From positions 265,922 through 329,921 of the forward strand of contig CAJNDS010000891.1 of the NCBI GenBank assembly GCA_905221605.1: 64,000 nt of DNA. The letters run 5' to 3'. Of this stretch, positions 45,015-53,214 are shown in pieces (position 1 is the stretch's first letter; every line of letters starts with the position of its first letter). Made by a program: the position numbers and the translations under genes. Source of the DNA: Symbiodinium natans. Lineage: Eukaryota; Sar; Dinophyceae; Suessiales; Symbiodiniaceae. The notes under the pieces are model-generated. The model made no database searches, was not told where the DNA came from, and worked only from the letters and a program-made list of their open reading frames with translations.

Positions 45015-45189
45015 TGAACACTAAACCTAAACCCTAAACCCTAAACCCTAAACCCTAAACCCTCTACCCTAAACCACCCCTAAACCCTAAACAACCCTAA
45101 TCCCTAAACCCTAAACAACACCTAAACCCTAAACAACCCTAAACCGTAAACAACCCTAAACCTAAACCCGAAACCCTAAACCCTAAACC

Positions 45190-45282
45190 CTAAACCCTCG
45201 CCTCCTCGGGCTGCACGAAGCCCCGTTCCAAGGCCGCTGGCCCCGCAAAGGCCAGCAGAAGGTCGCGGGTGATCTGAAACAG
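45190..45282 (-). CDS. Exon-like fragment
   Basis: LFQITRDLLLAFAGPAALER then GFVQPEEARV and TAG. Nearly all third positions G/C; CTGTTTCAG|ATC could be an acceptor. Very strong coding character. Confidence 0.55.
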   Translation of the reverse strand: MFQITRDLLLAFAGPAALERGFVQPEEARV

Positions 45283-45476
45283 GGTTTAGGGTTTAGGGTT
45301 TAGGGTTTCGGGTTTAGGGTTTAGGGGATCTATGTGTGTATAGTTTTGGTGAGCATAGATGCTGGGTGTCCTTTTGGGGATACTCGACATCCAATATAAG
45401 CCCTCTTCATCTGAGTTGGGGCTTTGCTTCTGGTTGCTCAGGGTTTCAGGGCTGGGGTCCTTAAGGGGGGAGAACT

Positions 45477-45680
45477 TTGGGTTTAGGGTCTACATGGAGA
45501 GTACCTGCAAGCACAGCCTATAACCAGAAGGTGGGTATTGAGAGCAGCATCATTCTAGGTTGGAACTTTGAGTCCTCCGAACAATGTTCCCAAATAATAA
45601 GGAAACATCTTCAGGCAAATCCTAGGGACCTACCTAGTGTGGGTCAGGAGGAGGAGGAGGAGGAGGTAGTTAAGGCTTGA
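45477..45680 (+). CDS. 67-codon frame with acidic C-terminus
   Basis: STWRVPASTAYNQKVGIESS then IILGWNFESSEQCSQIIRKH, LQANPRDLPSVGQ and a Glu run (GAGGAGGAG) ending VVKA and TGA in unique sequence. Well-mixed and uninterrupted, so likely a true C-terminal piece. No family recognised. Confidence 0.55.
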   Translation: MGLGSTWRVPASTAYNQKVGIESSIILGWNFESSEQCSQIIRKHLQANPRDLPSVGQEEEEEEVVKA

Positions 45681-45693
45681 GGTTTGGGACCCA

Positions 45694-45835
45694 TGTTTCG
45701 TCTCGTAAGTTGTAAGTTGAGGGTCTCAGACCAATCTATAAACCAAAGTCATCAGGGGTCAGGGTGCTGGGGTTCACGGTGGAGGCGTTAGCCAGAATGT
45801 GTATCTACCTAAACCCTACACCCTAAACCCTACAA
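45694..45835 (+). CDS. Coding-like segment, frame uncertain
   Basis: Frame a: EGLRPIYKPKSSGVRVLGFT then VEALARMCIYLN. Frame b: MFRLVSCKLRVSDQSINQSH with ATG at 45694. Both open. Confidence 0.35.
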
Positions 45836-45966
45836 AACCTAAACCCTAAACCCTACACACCCTAAACCCTAAACCCTAAACCCGAAACCCGAAACCCGAA
45901 ACCCTAAACCCTAAATCCTAAACCCTAAACCCTACCCACAATGGGGTAAGGGGCTAAGGGGGGCTT

Positions 45967-46022
45967 AGGATTGCGAGCTGGCGCAGACAGCGGCCTGGTC
46001 GGCTTTCTCCTTGGACACGGGT
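45967..46022 (-). CDS. Short coding-like fragment
   Basis: PVSKEKADQAAVCASSQS and TAA, G/C third positions, AAG|GAGAAAG boundary. Confidence 0.4.
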
Positions 46023-46267
46023 TTAGGGTTCAGGGTTTAGGGTTTAAGGCGTAGGGGGATCGGGTATCGGGTTTCGGGTTTAGTCTTAGGGTTTAGAATT
46101 TGTAAACCCTTTTCCCGGAACCTTCGGACCTTAGGGGTCAAAGCCTGATTCCTGTTGAGGATGAGGGTTCTGGGTTTTCGTCTCCTACACCCTAACACTA
46201 AGCCGTAAACCCTAAACCCTAAACCCTAAACCCTAAACCCTAAACCCTAAACCCTAAACCCCATAAC

Positions 46268-46345
46268 CCTAAGTCACCTCGGCGGTCTCTGCGTCTGATC
46301 GGTCGGTTGCTGCTTCCCTACAAACCCTCCTGTCAAACCCGCTAA
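46268..46345 (+). CDS. Short basic coding-like fragment
   Basis: PKSPRRSLRLIGRLLLPYKP then SCQTR and TAA. Confidence 0.4.
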   Translation, partial: PKSPRRSLRLIGRLLLPYKPSCQTR

Positions 46346-46430
46346 ACCCTAAACCCTAAACCCTAAACCCTGAACCCTAGACCCTAGACCCTAAACCCTA
46401 AACCCTAAACCCTAAACCCTAAACCCTAAA

Positions 46431-46532
46431 CCTCTGATCCGCGAGAAAAAGACCCTCGAGCCCCAAAAGCTCTGAGTTGAGCCTGACAGTGTTGAACCCG
46501 AAGCCCTCCTGAGTTCGAAACCCAGGGTTTAG
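46431..46532 (+). pseudogene. Coding-like fragment with in-frame TGA
   Basis: PLIREKKTLEPQKL, TGA (46473), then VEPDSVEPEALLSSKPRV in the same frame to TAG in TTTAGGG. Confidence 0.45.
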
Positions 46533-46585
46533 GGTTTAGGGTTTAGGGTTTAGGGTTTAGGGTTTAGGGTTTAGGGTTTAGGGTT
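46520..46585 (+). repeat. Uniform TTTAGGG array, about 9 units
   Basis: Perfect heptamers passing into TTGAGGG variants to 46625. Confidence 0.95.
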
Positions 46586-46659
46586 TAGGGCTAGGGTTGA
46601 GGGTTGAGGCTTGAGGGTTGAGGGTTTAGGGTTAGGGTTTAGGGTTTGGGGCTTAGGGT

Positions 46660-46740
46660 CTAAGCCCTTAGAACACAAGCGGCAAGCGCAACACCACGCC
46701 AAGACCCTGTCTGGCCCCAAGCACTTTCCTCTCTCACAGG
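46660..46740 (-). CDS. Coding-like fragment next to family E element
   Basis: PVREESAWGQTGSWRGVALA then ACVLRA and TAG. The frame extends right through the E element to 46947 (95 codons in all). Confidence 0.45.
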   Translation of the reverse strand, partial: PVREESAWGQTGSWRGVALAACVLRA

Positions 46741-46886
46741 GAAGTTACATGGGCCCTTCTTCTGGTCCTGTACCTTCTTCAATGGGGTTCTGAAGTATGG
46801 GCCTTTGGGTTTTGTAGGGTATACAAAGGGTATACAAGGCTTGACCAAACAAGGACCCAAAATGATGGGCCATGTAGCTACCCTAA
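46737..46886. mobile_element. Family E element
   Basis: GGGAAGTTACATGGGCCCTT ... GGGCCATGTAGCTACCC ends; inner TTCTTCAATGGGGTTCTGAA and TATGGGCCTTTGGG. Confidence 0.7.
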
Positions 46887-47100
46887 GACTCTCCCAAACT
46901 AAGGTACTCAGAAGCTGGGGTCGAGAGAAAGGAAGCCGCAAGACCAAAACGCCGAATGCTCAACCACGGGCTACAAGTAGCGCAGGGGTTTAGGGCTTTC
47001 TCCCCTAAACCCCAAACCCCAAACAAGCCCCAAACCCTAAACCCCTAAACCCAAACCCCAACACCCAAAACCCAAAACCCTAAACCCACCCTGCCCCCCA

Positions 47101-47183
47101 GTTGCACCCAAAGTGCGAAGTGGCCGCGCTGCAAGCAATCCTCTAGGTACTCCAGGCCTTGGCACAGAGGGGGCTCAATAATT
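47101..47183 (+). pseudogene. Coding-like fragment with in-frame TAG
   Basis: QLHPKCEVAALQAIL, TAG (about 47143), then VLQALAQRGLNN in the same frame. Continuous amphipathic helix except for the TAG. The second part overlaps the duplicated AGGCCTTGGCACAG. Confidence 0.35.
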
Positions 47184-47304
47184 AGAACATGTTTTTGGGG
47201 GTTTAGGGTTTTATTAGGGTTTGGGGCGGGGGGGGGGGGGGGGGGGGGTTATCGGAGTATTGTTATAAAGGGACCATATAGATATAGGGAAGGCCTTGGC
47301 ACAG
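47154..47304 (+). repeat. 14-bp direct duplication flanking an insertion
   Basis: AGGCCTTGGCACAG at 47154-47167 and 47291-47304 brackets 123 bp containing a TTTAGGG word, a poly-G run (47228-47248) and GGGACCATATAG. Confidence 0.8.
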
Positions 47305-47343
47305 GGAGTTTGCATTGGTGGCTTCAACGGATTAACAAAAGGT

Positions 47344-47434
47344 TGGATGTTCTCCCTAACAGTCCTTAGTAGGGATGACAATAGGGTGTACTATAATCAC
47401 AATTAAGGACTGTTCGTGTAGGGGGAACATCCCA
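47344..47434. mobile_element. CTAACAGTCCTTA inverted-repeat element (family N1) copy
   Basis: GGATGTTCTCCCTAACAGTC ... AATTAAGGACTGTTCGTGTA then GGGGGAACATCC. Related copies at 56.29, 57.12, 57.28 and 57.36 kb. Confidence 0.8.
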
Positions 47435-47725
47435 ACATACTGGCCTTAAGAATTAGAAAAGGGTTGTGAGGGAGCTACTGTAGTACAGTGACTTTGCATC
47501 ACTATTGGGGCCTCAATGATTCGAATGGTGGTTGTTTTTGTTTTTAGGGGGGGGGGGGCTATTATAGCAAGCAGTAGTGTTTTTTGCATAGGGACCGTAG
47601 AGGGAATACTATTCGTCTTTTCTCCTAAGCCCTAAACCCTAAACCTTAAACCCTAAATCCTAAATCCAAAGCCCTAAACCCTAAACCCTAAACCCTAAAC
47701 CCCAAACCCTAAGCTCTCTCCGATC

Positions 47726-47820
47726 CTAGTACTAGGTTTTTCTCTGTAGCTTCCAGAGCACTCTGCCCGTCGGGCGAAGGGCTTCAGATTGGGTTCAGGG
47801 GTTCAGCCCTTCGAGTCCAT
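47726..47820 (+). CDS. Coding-like fragment leading into element Z
   Basis: RFFSVASRALCPSGEGLQIG then FRGSALR; another frame (VFLCSFQSTLPVGRRASDWV) also open. Confidence 0.35.
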
Positions 47821-47930
47821 GTACCTTTGCAGTATATACCTGGGTTTAGGGTTTAGGGTTTAGGGCTTGCGATGTTGTAGCTCTAGCAGCTCTAGGGTCC
47901 AAGTATATACTGCAGAGGTACATGGACCCT
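47814..47930. mobile_element. Family Z element with internal TTTAGGG units
   Basis: GAGTCCATGTACCTTTGCAG ... CTGCAGAGGTACATGGACCC arms; TATATACCTGGG is followed by three TTTAGGG units in the middle. Confidence 0.8.
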
Positions 47931-47931
47931 C

Positions 47932-47992
47932 AGGGTGGCTACCGCCCTCATACGGCCAATTGAAGAACCAGGGGTGCAACGTTGAAACCCCA
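47932..47992 (+). CDS. Short coding-like fragment
   Basis: LRVATALIRPIEEPGVQR and TGA. Confidence 0.35.
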
Positions 47993-48111
47993 AACATCCA
48001 TTCCCTAAACCCTAAACCCTAAACCCTGAACCCTGAACCCTGAACCCTAAACCCCAAACCCCGGACCCTAAACCCTAAACCCCAAACCCTAAACCCCAAA
48101 CCCTAAACCCT

Positions 48112-48185
48112 AAACGATTCTTTGCAGCCAGGCATCTTGGCACCTCCTCTAAGGCCTCGTCTGGCTGCGCCCACGGGGGGGGGGG
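48112..48185 (+). CDS. Exon-like fragment after TTGCAG
   Basis: DSLQPGILAPPLRPRLAAPT then GG into a G run; GATTCTTTGCAG|CC is a possible acceptor. Confidence 0.35.
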
Positions 48186-48195
48186 GGCGTTGGGT

Positions 48196-48265
48196 GTGAG
48201 GCTTAGGGCTTAGGGCTTAGGGCTTAGGGCTTAGGGCTTAGGGCTTAGGGCTTAGGGCTTAGGGT
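48196..48265 (+). repeat. GGGCTTA variant array
   Basis: About nine units, same variant as 6.1 and 20.3 kb. Confidence 0.9.
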
Positions 48266-48306
48266 TTAGGGTTTAGAGTTTAGGGGTAGAGATGAGATAT
48301 GGGTAG

Positions 48307-48453
48307 GGCGCAACGCATGCTTTGCAGGGTTGGGGGGTGTCAGGGCTTTGGAAGTCGGGTTTCAGTAAAGTTCATGCCTTAGTCGGATCGGTTGGAGGGG
48401 GCACCCCAGATCCAACCGCCACCCTTCTCCAACCCCCACTACTAGTTGCTTAA
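48307..48453 (+). CDS. Coding-like fragment, 48 codons, stop from element I
   Basis: GATHALQGWGVSGLWKSGFS then KVHALVGSVGGGTPDPTATL and LQPPLLVA. TAA lies in the element's GCTTAAGAACC end. Other plus frames are partly open. Confidence 0.4.
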   Translation, partial: GATHALQGWGVSGLWKSGFSKVHALVGSVGGGTPDPTATLLQPPLLVA

Positions 48454-48537
48454 GAACCACCCCCCCCCCCCCCAAAAAAAAAAAAAAAAAAGAACAATCC
48501 TATCTTTAGTTTTTGGGGTGGTTCTTAAGCAACTAGT
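48441..48537. mobile_element. Family I element
   Basis: ACTAGTTGCTTAAGAACCAC ... GTGGTTCTTAAGCAACTAGT, perfect ends, C/A run in the centre. Confidence 0.9.
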
Positions 48538-48757
48538 CGCCCATGGACAATGGAAAGAAGGGCAAGGAAGACCCCAAACGCTAAGTAGTAAATCCTGAAT
48601 CCCAAAAATACAGAGTCAGAAACCAGAAGCATGACACGCCTCATGTGACGCCAGATGCCATATTGGGTCGGTTCAGACCTCTGGCGCCCTTGATATAAAC
48701 ACCCTAAAGCCTGAACCCCGTAGACCTCAACTGGTGCTAGATCCCAGAGAGAAATAA
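48532..48757 (+). pseudogene. 74-codon frame broken only by two TGA codons
   Basis: AHGQWKEGQGRPQTLSSKS, TGA (48596), IPKIQSQKPEA, TGA (48632), HASCDARCHIGSVQTSGALD then INTLKPEPRRPQLVLDPREK and TAA. No TAA or TAG inside. Overall reads as one protein. Confidence 0.4.
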
Positions 48758-48936
48758 ACTTAGGAATGCAACATCCTAAGCCCTAGCTCCTAACCCTAAA
48801 CCCTGAACACTAAACCCTAGCCCTGAACCCTACTTGAATTTCCGGGGTCCAAGCTGAGGACTGTGGTTTAGGGTTTTCACAAGGGTTTTGGGTTTAGGAG
48901 GGCTTATAAGGTTTGGGGTTTCCATCTCGTCTTGGG

Positions 48937-49071
48937 GTAGTTACATGGTCCCATATTGGGCCCTTCATTGGGGACCCCAGATATACCCCGTATATACCCT
49001 GTAAAACACAACGGCCCATACTTCAGAACCTTTCAAAGAAGGTAAGGGAACATACTCAGGGACGTTTCAGC
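48937..49071. mobile_element. Family E element
   Basis: GGGTAGTTACATGGTCCCAT, GACCCCAGATATACCCCG, GGCCCATACTTCAGAACC; right end decayed. A 61-codon frame across it (48913-49098) is element sequence. Confidence 0.65.
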
Positions 49072-49206
49072 TTCGTTAAAAACTTGGTTGGGATTTAGAA
49101 AGTTGATCTAGGACACCCCCATGCTGCTTACAAGAGGCATATATAAACAGTAACTGCCCACCGGCAATAGGGACTCGAGGTATTGGTGTGGAGGTTTAGC
49201 GGGTGT

Positions 49207-49590
49207 TTAGGGCGTCTCATTCGACCAAAAATCCTCAGGGGCATCAAACAGCAGAAACTGGCGGGCACTCTGAAAATCCGCCTTGACAGTCATGGCCTCC
49301 AAGAGCAAATCTCGCCTCAAGTCGATCACAGCTGAGACCTGCTGAAGAGACTTCCCAATCTCGGCCAGATCTTGACCGATTGTGGCCTCCCCATCCTCCT
49401 TAGCCATGTGCAAGGCCTCCCTCTGCTGTCGCTCGGTCTCGCACTGCGCTTCAACCTCGCAGCTCTCGATATCAGCCTGCAGTGTGCAAGAGGCTTCCCT
49501 CAGTCGACCAGCTTCAGCATTTCTGTCGAAAGAAAAAGCAGGACGAGGAGACGCCATGCCGAAGTACCAGTGCGTGAGTGCAAATGTACA
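49207..49590 (-). CDS. 116-codon ATG frame, coiled-coil-like protein
   Basis: MASPRPAFSFDRNAEAGRLR then a long helical stretch: TLQADIESCEVEAQCETERQ, QREALHMAKEDGEATIGQDL, AEIGKSLQQVSAVIDLRRDL, LLEAMTVKADFQSARQFLLF, ending DAPEDFWSNETP. The stop TAA comes from CCCTAAAC. Charged heptad-like pattern, single uninterrupted frame, repeat-free 380-bp segment. Start ATG at 49557; the frame is open about 11 codons further upstream. Structural/coiled-coil role inferred from composition only. Confidence 0.6.
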   Translation of the reverse strand, partial: CTFALTHWYFGMASPRPAFSFDRNAEAGRLREASCTLQADIESCEVEAQCETERQQREALHMAKEDGEATIGQDLAEIGKSLQQVSAVIDLRRDLLLEAMTVKADFQSARQFLLFDAPEDFWSNETP

Positions 49591-49670
49591 AGTTTAAGTG
49601 TGACCGTGAGTGTGAGTGTGCGTGCTTTGTGTGCTGGCTGCGATGCTGGCTGTGCGGCTCTGAGCCCTGT
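49568..49670 (+). repeat. TGTGAGTG microsatellite-like segment
   Basis: GTGAGTG/GTGTGAG words at 49572-49625 just upstream of the minus-strand frame. Overlapping plus frames are low-complexity. Confidence 0.7.
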
Positions 49671-49736
49671 ACCCTAAACCCCAAACCCTAAATCCTAAAC
49701 CCTAAACCCTAAACCCCCCCGTAACCTCCCTAAACC

Positions 49737-49844
49737 GCTGAGACCAGCCCAGAGGCAGTGCGCTTCGACATGGAGGCGGCGGGTGGCCGACGCAGCGCGC
49801 GGACCCGCGCCTGCGGCTTGGGCTGCTGCCCTTTTGAGGTTTAG
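49737..49844 (+). CDS. GC-rich exon-like fragment ending GAG|GTTTAGGG
   Basis: AETSPEAVRFDMEAAGGRRS then ARTRACGLGCCPFE. TTTTGAG|GTTTAG could be a donor made from the telomeric unit. A second plus frame (VADAARGPAPAAWAAALLRF) is open too. Confidence 0.4.
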   Translation, partial: AETSPEAVRFDMEAAGGRRSARTRACGLGCCPFEV

Positions 49845-49882
49845 GGCTTAGGGTTTCGGGTTTAGGTTTTTTAGGGTTTAGG

Positions 49883-49975
49883 CTTAGGGTCTAGGGTCTA
49901 GGGTCTAGGGTCTAGGGTCTAGGGTCTAGGGTCTAGGGTCTAGGGTTTAGGGTCTAGGGTCTAGGGTTTAGGGCT
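49883..49975 (+). repeat. TCTAGGG variant array
   Basis: About eleven TCTAGGG units with one TTTAGGG. Confidence 0.9.
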
Positions 49976-50075
49976 TAGGGCATAGGGGTCAAGGTTCAGG
50001 GTTGAAGGTTTGAAGGGCTCCGGGTAGTTGAGCTCGGGTGCAGGGGTTTGGGGGCTTTGGGGGTCCACTTGTCGC

Positions 50076-50140
50076 ATGGCTCTGAAGGAATATCTACACC
50101 CAAGGAAACAAGGCCCTACACCCGAAAACCTCAAACCCCA
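50076..50140 (+). CDS. Short ATG coding-like fragment
   Basis: MALKEYLHPRKQGPTPENLK then repeat-derived PQTPNP. Flanked by degenerate tracts. Confidence 0.35.
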
Positions 50141-50184
50141 AACCCCAAACCCTATAAACCCTAAACCCTAAACCGCACCCCAAA

Positions 50185-50262
50185 CCCTGTATGTACATTC
50201 TTGAGAATTACTCCCCTGGGCCCGTAGCACTCAACCGCGAAACCTTGACAAGCAAATGCTAA
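50185..50262 (+). CDS. Coding-like fragment
   Basis: CMYILENYSPGPVALNRETL then TSKC and TAA in unique sequence. Confidence 0.45.
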   Translation, partial: PCMYILENYSPGPVALNRETLTSKC

Positions 50263-50427
50263 CTGCTCTCTCCCCGAGGGTCCGCCGTAAACTCCCTAGT
50301 AGGGTTTCGGGTTAGGGCTTAGGGGTTAAAGCTGCGGGCGGGTTTAGGGTCAAGATAACTACGAACCCTAAACCTCCCAAGCTCCCTAATTTAAGAGGGT
50401 TCTAGGGCTCACCCTAAACCCTAACCC

Positions 50428-50530
50428 CTAAAACCCTTATACCCTTCTTGCCTTCACCTGGGGTGGTGCTTCGTCGATGGCGACCCGACACCTTGGCCAA
50501 CGCGGATCCGGAGGAGGGTTGGAGTTCAGG
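50428..50530. CDS. GC-rich unique segment, strand uncertain
   Basis: Plus LYPSCLHLGWCFVDGDPTPW; minus LQPSSGSALAKVSGRHRRST. Both open and protein-like. Confidence 0.35.
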
Positions 50531-50583
50531 GGGTTAGGGGTTTGGGGCTTCGGGTTCAGGGTTTAATTAGGGTTTAGGGCTAC

Positions 50584-50672
50584 CCCGCCTAGGTTCCCCC
50601 CCTGAAATAACCTTAATTGGGCTTATTCATCCCGAAATAGCCTGAACTTAATTAGGGAACCTAGGCAGGATA
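50584..50672. mobile_element. Inverted-repeat element
   Basis: CCCGCCTAGGTTCCCCCCCT ... TTAATTAGGGAACCTAGGCA ends, with AACCTTAATTGGG and AGCCTGAAC inside. One copy; a related AGGTTCCCCCCCTGAAGTAT at 24200. Confidence 0.7.
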
Positions 50673-50733
50673 GTTTAGAGAGGGGCATAGCGGAACCCAC
50701 GAGGGTTTAGGGTTCAGGGTTTAGGGTTTAGGG

Positions 50734-51036
50734 TTAAGAAGGTACCCCCAAGTTCTCAAGTACAGCGCCGGCGGTGGGACGTGCAGGGATTGCGTTGCAA
50801 ACCAGCGAGGTTTCTGAACTACAAACCCTGACGTTTCCACTAATTTGTATATCAATCTCGTTATAGTACGATTTATGTAAGGGATTAGAAAATGCCTTGC
50901 TGAATTCATACATTGCTTTAGACATACTGTTGTAAATCTGTTCCGTCCTTACTGTTACAGTTCCATGCACTGAGCTCGTAACTAGATTTTGGGGTTTACT
51001 CCGGGATAGGGCCTCATGTTGTACCTGGGACCCTCA
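50734..51036 (-). CDS. About 100-codon open frame, unknown
   Basis: Core from about 50970: GTVTVRTEQIYNSMSKAMYE then FSKAFSNPLHKSYYNEIDIQ, ISGNVRVCSSETSLVCNAIP, ARPTAGAVLENLGVPS and TAA. Low-GC codons compared with the other fragments, Ser/Asn/Tyr-rich. The frame stays open rightwards into a neighbouring inverted-repeat element (51016-51145). No start ATG upstream of MSKAMYE except GTG/internal Met. A good gene candidate of a different codon style. Confidence 0.5.
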
Positions 51037-51145
51037 AGGTTGTACCCTTGGGTTTTGGGGTCCCTTGTAAGGATCTTGAAGGGAATATAGGGGCGACATT
51101 CGGAGTATATTCAGGGGAACCTTTAGAGGGTACAACCTTCGGGGT
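51016..51145. mobile_element. Inverted-repeat element
   Basis: GGTTGTACCCTTGGGTTTTG ... GAGGGTACAACC arms; AAGGATCTTGAAGGG inside. Confidence 0.65.
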
Positions 51146-51177
51146 ACGAGTCTTAATCCCAGGATCCACAAGCCTTC

Positions 51178-51372
51178 TACACCCTAAAACCCTAAAACCC
51201 TAAAACCTGAAACCCTGAAACCCTGAAACCCTAAAACCCTGAAACCCTAAAACCCTGAAACCCTAAAACCCTAAAACCCTGAAACCCTAAACCCTAAAAC
51301 CCTCAAACCCTCAAACCCTCAAACCCTCAAACCCTCAAACCCTCAAACCCTAAAACCCTAAAACCCTAGACC
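51178..51372 (-). repeat. Octamer array: CCCTAAAA, CCCTGAAA, CCCTCAAA blocks
   Basis: 8-bp units throughout, in three locally homogeneous sub-blocks. Confidence 0.95.
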
Positions 51373-51395
51373 CTGAACCCTCAACCGCCCTATGA

Positions 51396-51532
51396 GCCCT
51401 AAGCCCTGCTCTGCCCTACGCCCTCGCTCCTAAGAATCATCCCGTCGCTCCGCGACTTCCCCTCCCCCCTGCACCCCATGGTAAACCCTACGCCGTAAGC
51501 GTTTGGCATATAGAAGGGCTGAACTACTATTT
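51396..51532 (+). CDS. Coding-like fragment running into a hairpin element
   Basis: ALSPALPYALAPKNHPVAPR then LPLPPAPHGKPYAVSVWHIE and GLNYYLTT; open to 51569 through the hairpin arm. Pro/Ala-rich. Confidence 0.4.
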
Positions 51533-51643
51533 AACAACCCTTTTAGTGAAGAAGATTTGTGTGTTTTAGATGATTCTTAAGCAAATAGTATTTGCTTCAG
51601 ATTCATCCAAAACACACAAATCTTCTTCGTTAAAAGGGTTGTT
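51533..51643. mobile_element. Near-perfect 41-bp-arm hairpin
   Basis: AACAACCCTTTTAGTGAAGA ... TCTTCTTCGTTAAAAGGGTT; arms differ at about one or two positions. The loop TTCTTAAGCAAATAGTATTT carries the family I TTAAGCAA motif. Recently formed or active-looking. Confidence 0.9.
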
Positions 51644-51674
51644 CATAATTTGTTGGGGGTTCTTAATGGCTACT

Positions 51675-51809
51675 AGTAGTAAACCCGAAACAACGACAAG
51701 ATGAACCGTCGAGCCCCAACGAATAGACAATGAACTTTTAAAGCCTACAGCCTGTGAACACGTCCACAGCTCCTCAAGGATTGACTTACTAGACCCGGGA
51801 GTAAGCTAG
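51675..51809 (+). pseudogene. Coding-like fragment with in-frame TGA
   Basis: SSKPETTTR, TGA (51702), then TVEPQRIDNELLKPTACEHV and HSSSRIDLLDPGVS in the same frame to TAG inside a family H element. Confidence 0.45.
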
Positions 51810-51898
51810 GAATAAAAAGAGTGCCCTTTTTGGTTTTAAGGGGATTGTAAGCGAACCCCAACCCTAAAAAGGGAACCTAGCTTAAGAACCCCAACGCC
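51787..51898. mobile_element. Family H/K-like element
   Basis: ACTAGACCCGGGAGTAAGCT, AGTGCCCTTTTTGGTTTTAA, AAAGGGAACCTAGCTT ends; shares AGTGCCC...AAGGGG core with family K. Confidence 0.6.
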
Positions 51899-52002
51899 AA
51901 AATTGGGTTGGGGGGGGGGGGGGGGGGAGGTTCTTCATATTATCCAACCTTGGCTTGGGTTGAGGGGTTCTTCCTCCTCCCACCTTCCCACCCCTATTTC
52001 AG

Positions 52003-52050
52003 CAGCAGGCTAGGGCTAAGAGTCTGGCGGAACAATTAAAACTGTATACC
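52003..52050 (+). CDS. Complete internal micro-exon with both splice sites
   Basis: Preceded by a 30-nt pyrimidine tract ending CACCCCTATTTCAG and followed by GTAAAAAG. The 48-bp exon reads QQARAKSLAEQLKLYT (16 codons, phase 0), an ideal helix. Unspliced, the frame continues VKRWRCTP into poly-C. Confidence 0.5.
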
Positions 52051-52349
52051 GTAAAAAGATGGAGATGCACCCCCCTCCCCCCCCACCCCCCCCGGCCCCA
52101 CTTTTCAGGGGTGTGAAGGTCACTAGACTAAACCCTAAACTCCAAACCCAAAACCCTACTAAACCCAAAACTCTACTAAACCCTAAACCCTAAATAAAAC
52201 CTAAACCCTAAGCCCCAACCCCTTAACCCCCCCAAACCTTTAACACTCCCCACGCGCTAGTAAGCTCTGAAGAACCTTCCCTGGCCCTAAACCCTACACC
52301 CTACACCCTACACCCTAAACCCTAAACCCTAAACCCTAAACCCTAAACC

Positions 52350-52442
52350 AGGTTCCACTGGGCCCTGCGCCGACATCGGCCAGCTCGCCTCTTGAGCGGC
52401 CTCTGCGGTTTAGGGGTTGTAGGGATACTTGGCTGCACTTAG
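52350..52442 (+). CDS. GC-rich coding-like fragment, frame uncertain
   Basis: RFHWALRRHRPARLLSGLCG; other plus frames also open. Runs into the W1 element. Confidence 0.3.
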   Translation, partial: RFHWALRRHRPARLLSGLCGLGVVGILGCT

Positions 52443-52542
52443 GAGGGTAGTAAAAAAATAAACTTTTAGCTGCCTTATTAAGAAACCCAGTAAACCCAAA
52501 CAGGCTAAAGATCTAAAGTTACAGTAAAGCACCACAAAGGAT
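52431..52542 (+). mobile_element. Dispersed non-palindromic repeat W, copy 1
   Basis: GGCTGCACTTAGGAGGGTAG ... TAGCTGCCTTATTAAGAAAC, AGGCTAAAGATCTAAAGTTA, CAGTAAAGCACCACAAAGGA. About 112 bp, no terminal inverted repeats, same orientation and ends in copies at 57867-57978 and 58972-59085: SINE-like or a conserved small RNA gene. Confidence 0.7.
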
Positions 52543-52544
52543 AT

Positions 52545-53210
52545 GTTAGGGTTTAGGGTTTAGGGTTTGGGGTTTAGGGTTTAGGGTTTAGGGTTTAGGG
52601 TTTAGGGCTTAATCAGGGCCTTTGTGGGTTTAGGGTTTTTAGGGTTGGATGATTTGGGTTTACTTAGGGTTTATAGGCGTTATAGGGTTTAGGGTTATAA
52701 GGTTGAATTGGGGTTTATAGAGTTTAAGGTACAGGGTTTTAAGTGTTGAGCCGGGGTTTATGGGGTTTAATTCGAGTTTATAGGATTTTAAGGTTTAGGG
52801 TTTAGTCAGGGCTTAAAGGGTTCACGTAGGGTTTGGGGTTCATAGGGTCCAATTAGGGTATAACGGTCTAGTGCTCAACTAGGGAATTAGGGTATATAGA
52901 GTCTGGGTTTAGGGCTTAAGTAGGGTTTTAAGTCGGATTTATAGGGTTTAGGGTTTCAGGTTGATCCCTAACCGCGGGTTTAATTCGGGTTTGCCAAGGC
53001 TTGATTACGCCCGCCAGTAGACCCACGATCCCTGACATCCCTGAAGTCCGAAACCCAAGATTCCAAACACCGAAACCCTATATACATCCAAAGACGCCTG
53101 ACACCCCCAAAACTGCCCCATGCAATTAACCCTATAAACACCAAGTCCTAAACAACCGAAACCCTAAACCCTAAACTTCAACCCTAGACCCTGAACCATA
53201 CAGCGGGAGT
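52545..53210 (+). repeat. Long degenerate TTTAGGG-derived segment
   Basis: GGGTTTATAGG, GGGTTTAATT and GGTTTAAGT words, increasingly diverged; no gene seen. Confidence 0.7.
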
Positions 53211-53214
53211 ATGG

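Noticed and set aside
48913-49098. 61-codon plus frame as a gene.
   Set aside because: Coincides with a family E element; equivalent open stretches occur in other E copies.
49140-49160. CATATATAAACA as a TATA box for a nearby gene.
   Set aside because: It lies downstream of the minus-strand frame and no plus-strand gene follows; not supported.
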